Assembly (NCBI GenBank): GCA_015146655.1
Contig: VKHL01000037.1
Location: forward strand, 124,001 to 188,000
Reading direction: 5' to 3'
From: Ochromonas danica
Lineage: Eukaryota; Sar; Chrysophyceae; Chromulinales; Chromulinaceae
Length of the DNA stretch: 64,000 bases
Shown here: positions 1-11,177 of the stretch, one piece after another
Position numbering within the stretch: position 1 is the first letter of the stretch
Layout: the number at the start of each line of letters is the position of its first letter
The notes under the pieces: model-generated
Told to the model about the DNA's origin: nothing
What the model saw: only the letters and a program-made list of their open reading frames with translations
The model's database searches: none
Program-made: the position numbers and the translations under genes

Positions 1-2591
1 GGGCTATGGCGATAGCTGAAGGATTGTATCAGCGAGGTTTGCTGTCGTATCCGCGTACCGAGACGAATTTCTTTCAGGTATGTTGTAGTTTGGTGAAGTC
101 GACCGCTACAATCATAGTGACCGTTGCTTAGCACGTGATTGGTATCACCTTGTCTGATTGATTGCTTCTAACTGTCTCATAGGATGGGTTTGATTTGCGT
201 GGACTGTTGGTTGAGCAGAGCACTCATCCACAATGGGGAGAATATGTTCAACAGCGCCTTGTGGACGAAGGAGGAGGAGGAGGCTGGCAGTGGCCTAGGA
301 AAGGAGGTAAAGATGATCAGGCACATCCTCCCATTCACCCTACCCGATGCGTCGCTCCTAATAACCTCGAGAATGATGACGAGAGAGCTGTCTACGACCT
401 CGTCAGCCGGCACTTCTTGGCAGCGTGTTCGAAAGACGCTAAAGGCAGTCAAACGACCATCGTGACGGAACTCTCTCCTCTCGAGCAAGGAGGCGATGGT
501 GAGATCTTTACTGCTTCTGGTTTAGTCGTTCTAGAACGAAATTACCTGGAAGTCTACGGAAAATATGATTTCTGGAGTGGTAGCAAAGTGCCGAAGGTTG
601 CCGTGGGAGATCGACTGGCAGTGAAAGGACTGTTATTGCGTGAAGGGCGAACTTGTCCACCTGAACTTCTCTCTGAAGCTGATCTGATTGCACAGATGGA
701 CCGCAACGGCATTGGAACTGATGCAACCATTGCCTCTCACATTTCCACCATTCAGACTCGAGGTTATGCCGTGAAAGAAGGCGCGAATCAACGCTTCCGA
801 GCCACTCCCTTGGGCGAGGCCTTAGTCGAAGGATATCAAGCTATGGGGTATCAACTCAATCGCCCCGAGTTACGTGCCGCGATTGAAAGTGATTGCCAGC
901 GTGTTGCACGAGGCGAAGCTGTCAAAGAAGAAGTCGTTCGACGTTGTCTTCAAAGCATGAAAACCTGCTTTGTTGCTTGCCAACGTGAAGTGAGCAAGCT
1001 TGATGCAGCGATGGAGAAGCATTTCCTTTTGCTGGGGAATGGAAGGGAAGACAGCTATGACATTGTTGACCCCAATCACGCAGCTTGCGGAGTTTGTCAT
1101 GAAGGCATGGAGCTGCGACAAGATCGCATGCGCGGTGACGGAGGAGGAGGGGCGGAGATTCGACGATATCTCTTTTGTACCACTTGCCGTAAATCTTATC
1201 CTTTACCTAGTCGAGGTGAATTAGCTCCACATGAAGTGAGCTGTCCAATCTGTCACTTCCAAGTTGTTGCAGTTCGACGTGATCAGTCGCAGTACTACCT
1301 CTGCCCGCATTGTCTCAACCATCCTCCTCCTCCTCCAGATGGGGTAGAGAACCTTCTGCAGGACTTCCGTTGCTTCAACTGTGCTCGAGAAGACTGTGCC
1401 TTGGCTTCACGCGTTGCCTCAGCGGAAGTTGAACTTGCTGCTTGCTGGCTGTGTGCCAACGGCAGATTGAAGTTGCGCAAATCACCCAAAGGGTTTCTTG
1501 TTGGCTGCTCTATGCAAGCATGCAAAGCCACTTGGTGGCTTCCGAAGTTCATTAAGTCAGGTTAGCTACTGTATTAATCGCTTTGACCTTCTTGTTGGTC
1601 TGACAGCAGCTGATCATGTTATCTCCCTGTTGTGTTGTTAGCTGCGGCTGAGGAAGGCAAAAAGTGCGAGCGATGCTCCATCGTGAAGTTGAATTGTGTC
1701 TTCAACCTGTCCAAAAGTCCTCGTGGATTGGAGCCACAGCGTTTGGTTTGTCCACGTTGTGACTCTCTGTGGCAGCTCGCCGACCATCCTTCGCTGCCTT
1801 TACCTTCCTCTTTGACAACGACAACGACAACGACTGCATCCATGTCGATGAGCGGTGGGGGAACAGTTGCTAGAAGAGCACCTATCGCGCCTCAGATAGA
1901 AGAAGTGATCATTGTGGGGGATGGTGGAGGAGATGCCTATAGTGCTGCTCTAGCTGGTCGAAGAACTGCAAAGAAAGCGACAACTGCCCGCCCCAATCAA
2001 CAACAACAACAGCGCGGTGGTCTTCCTCCTCTGTCAGCTGCTCCTGTGGCTGGAGCATCGCGTGCTTATCCATCGACCTCTTCTCCCTCGGACAATTCCA
2101 AAGAAAGTGAAGGACGCGTTTGCAAGTGTGGCCAAGAGGCTCGTTTGCTGCGCGTGACGAAGGAAGGGCCCAACACTGGGCGACCTTTCTTCTCTTGTCC
2201 ACAGCCGCGAGGCAGCGGTTGTGACTTCTTTGAGTGGGCCGACCAACCCCAAGCAACTGTCGCTGCTCCTGCTGGTGGTAGTGGTGCTGCCATTTCTTGT
2301 AATTGTGGACAGCCTGCCCGGTCGGTGGTAACTCAGAAGGAAGGCCCCAACAAAGGCAGACCCTTCTATACTTGTGCGATGAAGAGAGGTGGAGTAGGAG
2401 GGTGTGACTTCTTCCAGTGGGCTGACGAGGATCGCGATCGCTCTCGAGGGGGGCGATCAACTCAGAGTGGTGGCTTTGGTGGTAGTGGTGGTGGAGGAGG
2501 AGGAGGGTCGGCAGGAGGAGTGATTTGCTCTCGATGCAGAAGGCCAGGCCATTATGCTCGTGACTGTCCTTCCAAAACCTTGCCCATGTGA
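1..2591 (+). CDS. TOP3A: DNA topoisomerase III (type IA), 5'-partial
   Basis: Type IA topoisomerase that passes single DNA strands; in eukaryotes it works with a RecQ helicase and RMI1 to dissolve double Holliday junctions. The reading frame enters from outside the window. Exons are 3-77, 183-1560 and 1642-2591 (introns of 105 and 81 nt), giving about 800 visible residues. Exon 1 holds the active-site motif SYPRTET with the catalytic tyrosine. Exon 2 starts with the conserved DGFDLRGLLVEQ stretch and carries a KDDQAHPPIHPT motif. Cysteine pairs around 1090-1480 look like topoisomerase C4 zinc ribbons. Exon 3 adds two GRF-type zinc fingers (about 2115-2245 and 2300-2425), a glycine-rich linker and a final CCHC zinc knuckle (CSRCRRPGHYARDC). 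This tail fits TOP3-alpha rather than TOP3-beta. Identification is secure; the N-terminal Toprim domain is not in the window. Confidence 0.95.
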
Positions 2592-2773
2592 AGCGAAGCT
2601 ATATTGTGTGGATTGACTACACTGTACATGTAAATAACTTATGAACACAGACCATTTGACGTAACTGCTCGACATGTTAACACCGTTCCCAAGGCATTGT
2701 AATAATAGCAGAGTTGTGAAAGAACGGACTCCAAGCCACTTCCAGGCAGTTCCGGAGTTGATTGGCAAAGCCT

Positions 2774-3394
2774 ATGAGTCAGCAAGCAGCTCCAAACAAC
2801 TCAATCGGGCCAAGTCCTGTTGTGATAGCAGGTCCATCTGGAGTGGGCAAGGGCACGCTCATCAACAAGCTGCTCGAGGCCTTCCCAGACCTCTTTGGCT
2901 TCTCTGTCTCCCACACCACCCGAGCTCCTCGTCCAGGAGAGGTGAATGGTGTGCACTATCACTTTGTGAGCAAGGAGGAGTTCGAAGATGCTGTGGAACG
3001 AGGAGACTTTGTGGAGTATGCCAAGGTACACACCAACTATTACGGCACCTCCTACCAAGCCATCGATTCGATTCGTGGCCAAGGCAAGATCTGCATCCTG
3101 GACATTGACGTGCAGGGAGTGCAGACGGTGAAGAAGTCGAAGCTGGACTGCAAGTACTTGTTCGTCGCCCCTCCTTCTCTGCAGGACCTGGAGAGTCGTC
3201 TGCGTGGTCGCAACACGGAGACTGCGGAGAAGATCAAAGTGCGTCTGGAGAATGCAGTGGCCGAGCTGGCTTACTCGAAAGAAGAAGGCAATTTCGACAG
3301 CATTCTGGTAAATGCAGAGGTGGAGGAGACATTCCGACAGCTGGTGGGTGTGTTGCAGAATTGGTATCCTGACCTCGATCTCTATCTCGGCTAG
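2774..3394 (+). CDS. GUK1: Guanylate kinase
   Basis: Phosphorylates GMP (and dGMP) to GDP with ATP, a step of purine nucleotide metabolism. A single exon encodes 206 aa, the normal length for a cytosolic guanylate kinase. The P-loop GPSGVGKGTL lies at residues 19-28. It is followed by the GMP-binding region (SHTTRAPRPGEVNGVHYHFV), the YGTSY motif and the ILDIDVQGVQ segment. The start chosen is the first ATG in frame; the frame is open a little further upstream but has no other ATG near. No targeting presequence is seen, so a cytosolic enzyme is likely. The gene lies 182 bp downstream of the topoisomerase gene on the same strand. Confidence 0.96.
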   Translation: MSQQAAPNNSIGPSPVVIAGPSGVGKGTLINKLLEAFPDLFGFSVSHTTRAPRPGEVNGVHYHFVSKEEFEDAVERGDFVEYAKVHTNYYGTSYQAIDSIRGQGKICILDIDVQGVQTVKKSKLDCKYLFVAPPSLQDLESRLRGRNTETAEKIKVRLENAVAELAYSKEEGNFDSILVNAEVEETFRQLVGVLQNWYPDLDLYLG

Positions 3395-3552
3395 ACTAGA
3401 CTAGCAGTTCAATTGTTTCTTTGTGTGGTGGTTGGTGGTCACCAGCCAACCAGTCAGACAGTCACAATGGTTGTTATTTCTAGTTTAGGTTAGATTACAC
3501 GTTTCTGAGAGTATTCTTGGGATGTGTGACAGAACAGTTAAGTAGCGCTATG

Positions 3553-4899
3553 TTAGCTTCGACGACTCTTCTTGTTGACAGGTTGAGAAGAGGGGGAGGA
3601 AGGAGTAAAAGATGCTCGAAATAGAGCTGCTTCGTTGTAGGTTGTCACGCGCTGACTGCTGCGGCGAGAAGGTTTGCTGGGGGGCAGGTAGTCAGGGTTG
3701 GCGGTCTCGCAGAGGTCGCAAGCAGCACGGCGACGGTCATCGTTGATGAAGGTACAAGCTCGACAGATCCATTGCTGACCCTTGAGCTGTGAGGCCAGGC
3801 AGTCAATCTCTTGATCTTGAGTCCATTCCTTTCTATCGGGACCCGTGCAGTCCAACGCTGTTGACTCAATCACCTCCACAGAGGACGTCTCTGTAGCATC
3901 ATCCACAATAATCTGCTCGTTTGTTGGAAGCTCTTGATGTTCTGAGCCACGAGGAGGTTCTATAGAGGTCGAAGAAGCGGCAGAGGAGATCGAGGCTGTG
4001 GGGTTGAGCAATAGCTGAGGCTCGCTTTGGCTGTCGATCTCCAGTGTCTGACCTTTTTTGTCTTCCTTTGCATCATAACTATCGGGAGATATGTGAAGCT
4101 CCCCCTGCGAGGCTGACAGCTGAGTGAAGATGTGGTCCCCTTCGCTGTCTCTCTCCCCTCCTTCAGCCTCCTCCTCCTCCCGAGAAGGAGGAGTGAGAGC
4201 AAGGCGCAAGTCTCGAGGAAGTGCGAACTGACCAGTCAGAGCCTCTCGGTGGAAGAAGAAGGGTCTACCCAATCGCGCGCTGTAGGCCACTTGCCATGGG
4301 CCCAACGCCTCGACAGGCAGCTCAGACAATCTCTCCAAGAGATTCTCCACGGGAGGCGCTTCTTCAGCCGCGATAGCAGCAGATGATGATGACGAAGAAG
4401 AGGGGATCTGAGTGGGAGGGGGAGTCGCTAGCAGCACAGCAGGCTGTGTCTTCTCGGGCAGCGGAGGTCTGCAGAAGCGATGACGCCTTGGCACGTCAAC
4501 CACCTCCGCCTCTTCACTACCACAGCCACCATCCACATTCTCCTTACCAGGAGTAACCAAACGCACCCGCTTCTTGGCAGTTCCCTCCCGCGGAACCACT
4601 TGCAGCAGTGCTGGGCCAAGAGAGCGAAACTTCTCCACAAGACGAGCCAGAGAGACGTTCTTACATATCTCTGTCACTGTTACTGTCTCTTGGCAGTCAG
4701 GACAGCGCACAGTGTTCGCATCACCACCGTGTCGATGAATGCAATCCTCGCAGAAGGAATGGCCGCAATGCGTGGTGTGAGGATTTGAATAAAAAGAGTG
4801 ACAAAGAGGACATAAAAGATCCTCCTGGAAGTCATTTAGAGCCTTGCCCAAGGTGGCTTCCTTTGGCCAGTCGAATCGTGTTTGTTTCCTTGTCGTCAT
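3553..4899 (-). CDS. RING finger / WW-like / RanBP2-type zinc finger protein (putative E3 ubiquitin ligase)
   Basis: A single exon encodes 448 aa. Near the N-terminus (about residues 28-72) is a C3HC4 RING finger with CPLC, THCGHSFCEDC and CPDC elements, which in known proteins recruits an E2 ubiquitin-conjugating enzyme. Around residues 205-235 is a WW-like segment (GPWQV...GRPFFFHRE...GQFALP). Near the C-terminus is a RanBP2-type zinc finger (WICRACTFIN then CDLC), a fold that binds ubiquitin or single-stranded RNA. The rest is low-complexity and acidic. The start is the first ATG; an upstream TTG in frame was ignored. The RING placement at the extreme N-terminus recalls RAD18 and BRCA1, but no SAP or BRCT domain is present, so I do not assign orthology. 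It starts 170 bp from the divergent PsbP-family gene. Confidence 0.8.
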   Translation of the reverse strand: MTTRKQTRFDWPKEATLGKALNDFQEDLLCPLCHSFYSNPHTTHCGHSFCEDCIHRHGGDANTVRCPDCQETVTVTEICKNVSLARLVEKFRSLGPALLQVVPREGTAKKRVRLVTPGKENVDGGCGSEEAEVVDVPRRHRFCRPPLPEKTQPAVLLATPPPTQIPSSSSSSSAAIAAEEAPPVENLLERLSELPVEALGPWQVAYSARLGRPFFFHREALTGQFALPRDLRLALTPPSREEEEAEGGERDSEGDHIFTQLSASQGELHISPDSYDAKEDKKGQTLEIDSQSEPQLLLNPTASISSAASSTSIEPPRGSEHQELPTNEQIIVDDATETSSVEVIESTALDCTGPDRKEWTQDQEIDCLASQLKGQQWICRACTFINDDRRRAACDLCETANPDYLPPSKPSRRSSQRVTTYNEAALFRASFTPSSPSSQPVNKKSRRS

Positions 4900-5069
4900 C
4901 GCCAATTAATCCCTTTGCAAAGCGAAAAGGGCGGGGGGTTTGAATTTGAAGAAAAGCGACTTCTCCTTGGCAAAAGTAGCTTATGATAGAATCGCGTTGT
5001 TTTCAAGAAAACTGTTTCTTCCTGCTCACTCACTTCATGTCATGTCTTCATCTTTACAATGAGGTGAAA

Positions 5070-5882
5070 ATGATGTCAAGCCCATTTCTCGTCGTGGTTT
5101 GCTTCTTGTTGATTCCTGGCATTTCTAGCTTTGGTTTTAAGAGACTCTGTGGTGTACGAGGAAAGCTCCTGCAAGCTTCCTCATCCGCTACAGAGTCTCC
5201 AGCAAAGAAAGCTTTCGCGGCAACTCTGTTGGCATTAACAGCGACGCTGGGGACGAACTTCTTGGGAAGCACCTCCTCTTTACTCGACCTTAAACCAGAC
5301 TTGTTTCGGTCGATGAAGCTGGACCGGATCTATCCTATTGGCGGATACCTGCGCTATATGGACACCTCGTCAACCTACGAGTTCACAGTGCCCAAGAGCT
5401 GGTCACTGGATGGAAGTCTTCTTCAGGCCTCGCGTAGGCAACAGGAGACACCTGAACAGTTACGAAAGGACTTGCTTCTTCTTCCCGAAGTTGCTTTCTA
5501 CAAGGGCCAGCGAGGCAGTCGAGAGAATGTCTCACTTGTGCGCAGTCCGGTGCCGGCCAGCGGAAGTCTGCGAGATACTCTAGGTGACCCTTCACAAGCT
5601 GCAGAGAAGATTCTGCGGACCGTTATGACCCAACGAGGCAGAGAAGCAGAGCTGTTGTCGAGCGAAGAGGCTCTTCTCAATGGCCAACAGGTCTACAAGC
5701 TGGACTACATCGTGCGCTGGCTTGATAGAAATGGACAGGGATGGCAGCAACATGTACTTGCTGCCATCTCCCTGCACAAGTCAGAGCTTTACACATTCTC
5801 CGTCACTGTTCCTCAGCAACAATGGGATGCAGAGGAGAGGACCGCACGACAAATTGTACAGTCTTTTCGCCTTCTTGCTTGA
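5070..5882 (+). CDS. PsbP-family protein, plastid (thylakoid lumen) targeted
   Basis: A single exon encodes 270 aa. The N-terminus is a signal peptide (hydrophobic SPFLVVVCFLLIPG) ending in SS before FGFKRL. Phenylalanine at the cleavage site is typical of complex red-type plastids. A basic, serine-rich transit region follows, then a second hydrophobic stretch (AFAATLLALTATLG) that suggests a thylakoid lumen signal. The mature part has PsbP-type features: YEFTVPKSW, a GQQVYKLDYIV strand and the terminal LYTFSVTVP...W...QSF segment. PsbP proteins stabilise the oxygen-evolving side of photosystem II, while related PPD proteins assist photosystem assembly; sequence alone does not separate the two. 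I chose the first of two adjacent ATGs because it begins the signal peptide; an upstream ATG (4983) would bury it. Confidence 0.85.
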   Translation: MMSSPFLVVVCFLLIPGISSFGFKRLCGVRGKLLQASSSATESPAKKAFAATLLALTATLGTNFLGSTSSLLDLKPDLFRSMKLDRIYPIGGYLRYMDTSSTYEFTVPKSWSLDGSLLQASRRQQETPEQLRKDLLLLPEVAFYKGQRGSRENVSLVRSPVPASGSLRDTLGDPSQAAEKILRTVMTQRGREAELLSSEEALLNGQQVYKLDYIVRWLDRNGQGWQQHVLAAISLHKSELYTFSVTVPQQQWDAEERTARQIVQSFRLLA

Positions 5883-6091
5883 GATAAGGAGGGATATAAT
5901 TAAAAATGGGAATCTGGTCAAAGTTTTGATCGTTTAAATTTTCCGATCTTACATTCTGATCGAAGCGCTTGGAATTTGGTGGAATTGTTACTTTTAACTT
6001 CAAGAATTGAAGTTTGCAGTTTTGGTTTTGCCTGTCAACTTTTGGCTTGATGGACAAAATTCGTCTTCTTACACATATACATAAATTCCAA

Positions 6092-7103
6092 ATGCCCTTC
6101 ACCTTCTCGCAAGCCTTTGTCATCACCAGCAATGTTCTCTTGTCTGTGTCCTTGGTGATGGCCAATAAGGTGCTGGTGGAGCGGCTGGACTTTCCCTTCA
6201 TGTCCGTTTTGACAGGATTGCACTATCTCTCCTGTATGCTCCTCTGCCTGGTGCTCTTGCCCATGGGTTGTATGCGCTACAAGCTCGTAAAGAACTACTT
6301 TTTCATCTTTCGTATTGCCTTGGTTAGTGGCCATCCTTCTTGTCTACTGACTCATCCCCCATCTCACCCTGAGTGTGTTGGTCGTGAAGGGCGCTTTGCT
6401 CTCCACCCTGAGTATGAACTACTGTTTAGCACACAGCTCCATTGGGTTTTATCAGGTCTCGAAGCTGGGATGTATACCCGTCACATTGCTAATTGAGTCC
6501 ATTCTGGGCTGCAGGAAGCAACGGCTCACGAGTCGACTGATCGCTGGTTTGGTCTTGGTGACGGTTGGTATGATGTTAGTGATACAACAGGAGATCTCAT
6601 ATAGCCCACTGGGATTGCTATGGGGTATAGCTGGGATCGCCTCCACCTCCACCGCACAAATCTTTTTTGGTCCTCTCAAGAAGGAACTCGACCTGGACGC
6701 GCTGCAGCTACTCTTCCATTCTTCCCCGTGGCTGTCTTTTGGTTCTTTCATATCTACTATCATCATTCCTCACCCAAAGCAGCTTTGGGACTTCCCACTC
6801 AATGGGAATGTAGTGGGTGCTATCGCGCTGACATGCGCATTGGCAGCGCTCTTCAATCTCTCAAATTATTCAATTCTGGGTCAAATATCTCCTCTTTCAT
6901 ATATAGTATTTGGTCATGTTAAGACCTTGTTGATCATAGCATTAGGATCTCTCGTTTTTGAGACATGGCCCTCGGCCCGAATGTCTGCGGGTATGGCGCT
7001 GGCGGTGGTGGGCGTAGCGGTCTACACCGTCGAGACGGAAGCTCAGGCCAATGAGGCCGATCTTGTTCGGAAAAGCAGTGGCACGCTCTCGAGAGAGGTG
7101 TAA
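6092..7103 (+). CDS. SLC35E3-like drug/metabolite transporter (TPT/NST family)
   Basis: Membrane transporter of the triose-phosphate/nucleotide-sugar translocator superfamily, closest by eye to SLC35E3, whose substrate is not settled. Exons are 6092-6322 and 6390-7103 with a 67-nt intron starting GTTAGT, giving 314 aa. Conserved elements are NKVLVERLDFP in helix 1-2, SSIGFYQVSKLGCIPVT and the helix-9 motif FGHVKTLLIIALG. About ten hydrophobic segments span the protein. An in-frame ATG at 6050 would add 14 residues; I preferred 6092 because family members begin close to the first helix. No plastid presequence is evident, so Golgi or another endomembrane location is likely. Confidence 0.85.
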
Positions 7104-7184
7104 AGGGAAAAGCTTTGTTTAAAGTGTAAATATATATGGCAGTTAATGGCATAATTAGATTGAAAGCAGAATCTGGCAGCACAT

Positions 7185-7929
7185 TTAGCAGCAACCGCCC
7201 TTGTTGTTCTTAACAGCAGTGCCAGGAGTCAACTTTGTTCCTCGAGACTTGTCAGAAAGTGGTTGAGACTTGATGCGCGCTTTGATCTGCGTGGCCATCA
7301 GCAAGAAGGCTTTCTCCACATTGGTGCTGTTCTTCGCCGATGTCTCGACAAAGTCGATGCCCATGGACTTGGCGAACTCCTGCCCTTGCTCAAAAGTAAC
7401 CGCTCTTTTAGAGGTTAAGTCTGACTTGTTTCCTACCAAGAGCTTGTTGACGTTCTCGTTGGCATACTTGGTGATCTCATGCAACCACTGCTTGACATTG
7501 TTGAACGACTCCAAGTCCGTCACATCGTATACAACAATGATACCATGGGCACCACGATAATAGCTGGAAGTGATAGTACGAAAACGTTCCTGACCGGCTG
7601 TATCCCAGATCTGCAATTTGATAGTTTTTCCATCAACGTCTACAGTGCGGATTTTCTGATTCCCAGCAGAAGAGAAATGAGAGAAGAATTGCAAAATAGA
7701 CGTCAAAGGAAAGGCTTACAAAGTCAACTCCAATGGTTGTGATGTAACTCTCCGTGTAGGTGTCGTCTGCAAAGCGCAGCAAGAGACAAGATTTGCCTAC
7801 GCCCGAGTCTCCGATGAGCAATAGCTTGAATAGAAAGTCGCTGTTTTCATCATTAAAAATAAGATAATAAATTCCTTGGACTATCTTGGTCTGAAGAGGA
7901 AAGGGAGACACTTACTAGTCAGGATTCAT
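7185..7929 (-). CDS. RAB1: Rab1/Ypt1-type small GTPase
   Basis: Ras-superfamily GTPase that directs ER-to-Golgi vesicle tethering. Reading on the minus strand, exon 1 is only 14 nt (7916-7929). Exon 2 is 7720-7840 and exon 3 is 7185-7655 (introns 75 and 64 nt), giving 201 aa. The spliced N-terminus reads [13 protein letters not shown], almost identical to Rab1. All G boxes are present: [23 protein letters not shown] and ETSAK. The effector stretch [13 protein letters not shown] and [15 protein letters not shown] are Rab1 signatures. The C-terminus KGGCC is a double-cysteine geranylgeranylation site. Without the tiny first exon the protein would lack its start. The gene is divergent from the PH-ankyrin-FYVE gene (222 bp between starts). 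Confidence 0.95.
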
Positions 7930-8151
7930 TCTGTCGGATGGGAGGCTGAGCGGAGAGCTAGAAGGTTCTCGTAGCTATTCGTTCTAGCTGATCATGAGGA
8001 TCGTCCTCCCTCTTCACGTTAACTTCCCCAACTTTTCATAGAAAAAACGGTAAAAATGGTCGAAAAGCGCGTTTTCGGAGTTCGAGCGCATCTTTCTTGG
8101 GTCAGTCTAGTCCTGGCACAGTGAGTAGCTGATAGTGACTGTGACAGAGAA

Positions 8152-10684
8152 ATGGATGCTCTGGCAGCAGTTGATGAAGAACGCAAATTAGCAGAGTTGA
8201 AAGACTTACATGAGTCTATTCTTCTTGATGAAGCCTATTTTAATAATCGCAATCTGACGGGGAAAGGACGCAATGTCCTCCCCACAGCCAAGCAGAGGAG
8301 AGACGTGCAGCACCAGGCCTCTCTCTTGCGCTTCTCCACTCTTTCCTCTCTTCGCAGAAGATCCACTGGGAGTGTGAACGGCTCAGGAAGCGAGGATGTC
8401 TCCCTATTGGACGCCGAGGACCACATGATGTCCGAGCTGGACCTCACAGCCAAGCCACGCACTTTCGTGACCATGGGATCAGTCGTCCAGTACGACCCGG
8501 ACAAGTACTACCGCAAGAACACTCGTCGCTACCTGTTCTTGTTCAGTGACTTGCTGGTCGTGAGCACTGCGCGGGATGCGGCGGCTGAGGCCTTTGACGT
8601 GAGCATGGTCCTGCACGTCAAAGACCTGCGCCTGCGCCACTCCCACTCTGACGCGGAGGAGGAGAAGCTTTCCTTTGACTTGATTGTGGCCAAGACTCGT
8701 CAACGACCACAGAGTGAGTTGCGCTTCGTCTGCGAGGACGGCTCGGCATGGCGGCAGTGGGTAGACGACCTCGAGAACACCTTGCTGGCCTACCACCGCC
8801 AGACCGAGATTGCGAGACATGTTGGCTGGTTCCACGATATTATCCAAGGGAACTTCTATTCTGCGGCGTATTTGGGAGACGTCGCTTCGCTTAGAGGGCA
8901 TTTGAAGCGCTTGGCGGATCCTTCTGCTCACTCGCAGGCCATCGACCTTCCCGACGACTCTGGCATGACAGCTTTGCACTGGGCTGTACTTCGAGGACAT
9001 GAAGTATGTGCACGTCTGTTGTTAGATCGTGGAGCAGAAGTGGATGTCAAGCAGAAAGGCCTCAACACTCCTTTGCTGTTGGCCGCCGCCTCAGGCCACG
9101 ACCATCTCGCCCGCCTGCTGCTTCTTCGAGGAGCCGATATTAAAGTCGTTAATCATCGCGGCTTTAATGCAGTCTTTATGGCTGTTCTCTGTGGCCATGC
9201 TTCCAAAGGTCTGCCTTGGCTCTTGCAGTTGCTGCATGCCCGCGGCTTGGACCTCAATCACACAGATCGAAGTGGAGCTACCCCTTTACATCTCTGCGCT
9301 GAGCGAAATCTCGCTCGTCCTGTGAGGATGTTAGTAGATGCAGGAGCTGATGTTAACGCTCGGCATGCGGTGACACAGCTGACGCCCCTTCAAATGGCGT
9401 GCTCCTCGAAGTCGCCAGATGTGGAGACAATTCGTTCTTTTCTTGATCAAGGCGCTTATCCCAATTGGAAAGATCTTCAAGGGCGAACTGCCTTTGACTT
9501 AGCGATCAAGTCCCTTCCCACACAAACTTCTGGTGGTTTGTCTTTCTCGGCCCCACCCCCCGCGGCGATGGTTTACTCTGCTACACATGGACCAGTGGAC
9601 GTCAATGAAGTGCTGCTTAGCCCTGGAGGCTCACCTGCAGGAGAAAATGGGGATGGCTCGGAGTTTAATGGCGCTTCATCTGCGGCGGGCACAGAACGCT
9701 GGCGACCAATGGAGGCCACACTGAACCTGGTGGGTGACTGGGTTGTCCGCACATTACCTGCGCTGCTGGAGCTGTCGAAGAGAGGCTCTAGATTTGATCC
9801 TGTACGTGATCTGCAAGATCTGAGGCCATCTGTGCGCGCAGCAGTGCTAGAAGCGCATGCTGTTTGGGATAAGAAGGCGCAACCAGAGAACTTCGGAACG
9901 TTTGTGAGAACTCGGGAGTTGTCTGGGGAAGATCTGCGTCTACATCGAACAGTTTGGAGCCGTGATGACGCTTCTCCTATTTGCCAGTTGTGTGCGGATG
10001 CATTTAGTCTGACCAACCGTCGGCATCACTGCCGGGCGTGTGGAGTGCTAACTTGTGATCGCTGCTCCACCAAGCGTCTGCGACTTAGTGCAGCTGCTGA
10101 AGACGCTCTATTAAGTCCTGGTGGAAGCAATAGTGGTAAGGAGCGTCCAGGGTCCCGAAAGGACGATGGCATGGAGAGAGTGTGTGATGGATGCTTCAAC
10201 CGACTTCTGTACGAAGCGTCTCTACCTTCTCTTGATCACTTTAGAGTGCGACAGCTCAAGAAGTGTGCTTTAGACGTTGTACAGAGCTTACAGGATTTTA
10301 TTGAACGGCTAGATGGTTCCGATGCAACACCTTCGGTTAGTGGATTGCTGAGCACGCCGCAGTCCCAGGCAAGCAATGCCTTGCGCCGCGCCTCTCTCAG
10401 CCCGCAGCCGTCGTTTAGCAGTCCACCTGGTGGTGGGATTACTGAAGATCTCGTCGTGGCGACGATGAAGCTTCGACAAGGACATTTGTTAGATGTGGAG
10501 AACGTGGTAGCCAAGTTTCTTGAGGTTAGCTTTATTTGCATTGCATTGTGTTAGTGTTGCCTGACATAACCTTTCTGTCTATCTGCTCTACACCATTCAG
10601 GCTGCGGATGAATATCATAAAGTATCTAGAAAGCTAATCGAACAGAAGATCGAAAATGGTAGGCTGTGGGGTGCCTCTCGTTAG
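8152..10684 (+). CDS. PH - ankyrin repeat - FYVE zinc finger protein
   Basis: Probable phosphoinositide-binding endosomal adaptor. Exon 1 (8152-10524) joins exon 2 (10601-10684), giving 818 aa. A PH-like domain covers about residues 100-225 (RRYLFLFSDLLVV ... W..W...L), and about five ankyrin repeats cover 265-440 (GMTALHWAVLRGHE; GATPLHLCAERN). A FYVE domain lies near 610-690 with the RRHHCRACG core and paired cysteines CQLC, CDRC and CDGC. FYVE domains bind PI3P on endosomes. The final coiled segment (VVATMKLRQGHLLDVENVV) continues across the intron into EAADEYHKVSRKLIEQKIEN. The 3' end is uncertain: a second possible donor at 10659 could add another exon instead of the stop at 10682. The domain order recalls FGD/ankyrin-FYVE proteins, but no RhoGEF domain is visible. 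Confidence 0.82.
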
Positions 10685-11177
10685 TGACCGTAATTAGTCT
10701 GTCCTTGCGGGCCATTGGTTCGCAGAAGATGCAGTAGTTCACTGTTTTGGTAGTGTCTTTGCTTGTGTATTCTATTCGGTGTGCACAGGAAGTGGGATGG
10801 CCAGCATGTGATTGCCACATATGCTCAGACTTCATTGATGCAGTCTGGTAGGTTATAGAAAGCAAACTATAGCCTGACCACCCAACTCGACAGTTTGTTC
10901 CGCGCTTTTCGATAGCGAATTAGACGGAAAAATCTTGGAGAGTGCTGTGTTTCGTTAATCCCGATTCGTTTGATTTTTAATTATTTACTAACAATCCGAC
11001 GGGTTTCTTCAAAAGAAAGAAATCCACTCACACATCCACACACAACATAAAGAAGCACCACGAGATCAATCAATCAGTCCAGCAGCTTGTTGTAAACTAA
11101 AATCTATTCGCTATCCGAATTTGGAAGCCCAAACTACAAGCTGGAGAGGTCATTATCTATTCATGGAAAGTCTATCA
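10685..11177. other. Convergent intergenic region
   Basis: This holds the 3' flanks of the PH-ankyrin-FYVE gene and of the membrane protein gene on the opposite strand. A short stretch near 10790-10855 could be an alternative terminal exon of the former, but no frame joins it convincingly. I see no repeat or RNA gene. Confidence 0.4.

Noticed and set aside
1909-2460. A 183-codon open frame on the minus strand inside topoisomerase III
   Set aside because: It is a shadow of the glycine-rich coding sequence on the plus strand, with no recognisable domain.
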